Assembly (NCBI RefSeq): GCF_021648855.1 | Contig: NZ_JAKJHX010000089.1 | Coordinates: forward strand, 1 to 22,783 | Reading direction: 5' to 3' | Origin: Tychonema litorale BBK16 | GTDB taxonomy: Bacteria > Cyanobacteriota > Cyanobacteriia > Cyanobacteriales > Microcoleaceae | DNA length: 22,783 nucleotides | In this document: positions 22,037 through 22,783 of the stretch, piece after piece | Layout of the letters: each line of letters opens with the position of its first letter | Position numbering within the stretch: the stretch's first letter is position 1 | Translations under genes and position numbers: made by a program | The notes under the pieces: generated by a model | What the model was told of the DNA's origin: nothing | Seen by the model: only the letters and a program-made list of their open reading frames with translations | Databases searched by the model: none

Positions 22037-22721
22037 ATACTCCCATCATAGCTCCAGCGATTGGATAGTGTGTGGCGGTGGCAAATCCGGCTTGGAGGGC
22101 GATCGCAACTTGTTCTGACCCGATCGGGAATTTTTCTAAACTAGGATTGATATAGGCGTATTCTTGGGTCATGCCAAATTGCTGAGCGATCGGCACTACG
22201 AGATTTTCTAGATAAAACTTCTGAAAACGGAGCGTCAGGGAATTATTGGGGCGGTGGAGGTCTAGAATAGCTGCCGTGGCACCGGGTTTTAGTACGCGAT
22301 GCAATTCCTGAAGACTGCGGGGAATATTAGTCACGTTGCGGAGGCCATAGCCCATTGTGGCGCAGTCGAAATAGTTGTCGGGAAAAGGCAAGTCTAGGGC
22401 GTCAGCTTCTATCCAGGAAATGGGACTGGAAGGGGTGAGAAAAGCGCGATCGCGACTGCCCGCAACAGCCAATTGTTCACTAGAAAAATCTACTCCAAAT
22501 ACAGAACCGCTAGGGCCTGCTTGCTGTGCTAAAAGTAGAGCTAGATCTCCGCTACCGCAGCACAAGTCTAAGCAAGTATTACCTGGGCTTGCTTTGCTCC
22601 ATTTCACTGCCATTTGCTTCCAAATTCGGTGCTGGCCAAAGCTCAACCAGTCGTTCATTTGATTGTAAACTGGTGCAATTTTATTAAATATGGTTTTAAT
22701 TTTTTCTGAGTTATTGGTCAT
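22020..22721 (-). CDS. menG: Demethylphylloquinone/demethylmenaquinone methyltransferase
   Basis: UbiE/MenG family SAM-dependent methyltransferase. In cyanobacteria it methylates 2-phytyl-1,4-naphthoquinol in the last step of phylloquinone (photosystem I quinone) synthesis. The 233-aa protein carries the UbiE signature [20 protein letters not shown] (12-31), SAM motif [11 protein letters not shown] (51-60), acidic GVDFS (76-80), [15 protein letters not shown] (105-119) and YGLRNV (125-130). The start ATG 22721 lies within heptamers (GTTATTG-GTCATTA-GTTATTG on the plus strand), so residues MTNN are repeat-encoded. The last five residues LVISH and the TAG stop are also repeat-encoded. The core ends at about GAMMGV, so the enzyme should be intact. 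Confidence 0.94.
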   Translation of the reverse strand: MTNNSEKIKTIFNKIAPVYNQMNDWLSFGQHRIWKQMAVKWSKASPGNTCLDLCCGSGDLALLLAQQAGPSGSVFGVDFSSEQLAVAGSRDRAFLTPSSPISWIEADALDLPFPDNYFDCATMGYGLRNVTNIPRSLQELHRVLKPGATAAILDLHRPNNSLTLRFQKFYLENLVVPIAQQFGMTQEYAYINPSLEKFPIGSEQVAIALQAGFATATHYPIAGAMMGVLVISH

Positions 22722-22783
22722 TAGTTATTGGGAATGGGGAATTGGGAATTGGGAATTGGGAATTGGGAATTGGGAATTGGGAA
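22710..22783. repeat. Heptamer repeats at the menG start, running off the window
   Basis: GTTATTG-GTCATTA-GTTATTG (22710-22730) spans the menG start codon. After a short join, AATTGGG units repeat in near-perfect tandem to the window end (about seven copies), so the full array length is unknown. The menG promoter, if local, must be within or beyond it. Confidence 0.85.

Overview
The window looks like chromosomal DNA of a filamentous, non-model cyanobacterium, probably Oscillatoriales (Microcoleus/Oscillatoria-like). The evidence is frequent GCGATCGC (HIP1) octamers, heptanucleotide tandem repeats in many intergenic gaps, and cyanobacterium-typical genes: CGLD27, a Ser/Thr kinase fused to a GUN4 domain, DUF1400, DUF3493, a cyanobacterial DUF445 protein, and a UbiE/MenG methyltransferase of the phylloquinone pathway. 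The genus is an inference; no rRNA is present.

Layout. (1) 1-3427, minus strand: initiator tRNA-fMet, a Rhizobium-etli-type L-asparaginase, then CGLD27, rsfS (ribosome silencing factor) and yqeK (HD-domain Ap4A hydrolase). (2) 3428-7112: an accessory stretch and mobile-element graveyard. It holds a decayed C-terminal tnpB with its right-end hairpin, a 59-aa conserved small protein, a zinc-ribbon/kinase/GUN4/TM protein, and directly upstream of that kinase a tnpB N-terminal fragment joined to the 5' part of a group II intron and its reverse transcriptase start. (3) 7113-8576: a 487-aa membrane protein with a voltage-sensor-like segment. (4) 8577-14952, plus strand: the translation/transcription operon rimP-nusA-rnpM(ylxR)-infB, with a terminator-like attenuator in the rimP leader and a strong terminator after infB. 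(5) 15007-16437: a small membrane protein and a 74-aa conserved protein, separated by an unexplained 0.6 kb stretch. (6) 16675-19919, minus: GT4 glycosyltransferase, DegT-type sugar aminotransferase and a secreted DUF1400 protein, with an unusual pair of interlocked perfect inverted repeats between the first two. (7) 20048-22783, minus: menG, DUF445 and DUF3493, then a REP-like direct-repeat pair and a strong terminator.

Functionally most of the window is housekeeping: translation initiation, ribosome hibernation and maturation, transcription elongation, phylloquinone synthesis. I did not find a clearly new multi-gene system. The best candidates for a second look are the interlocked inverted repeats at 17946-18007, the chimeric mobile-element fossil at 6007-6664, heptamer repeats that supply the start and stop codons of menG, the rimP leader attenuator, and the REP-like pair at 20048-20134.
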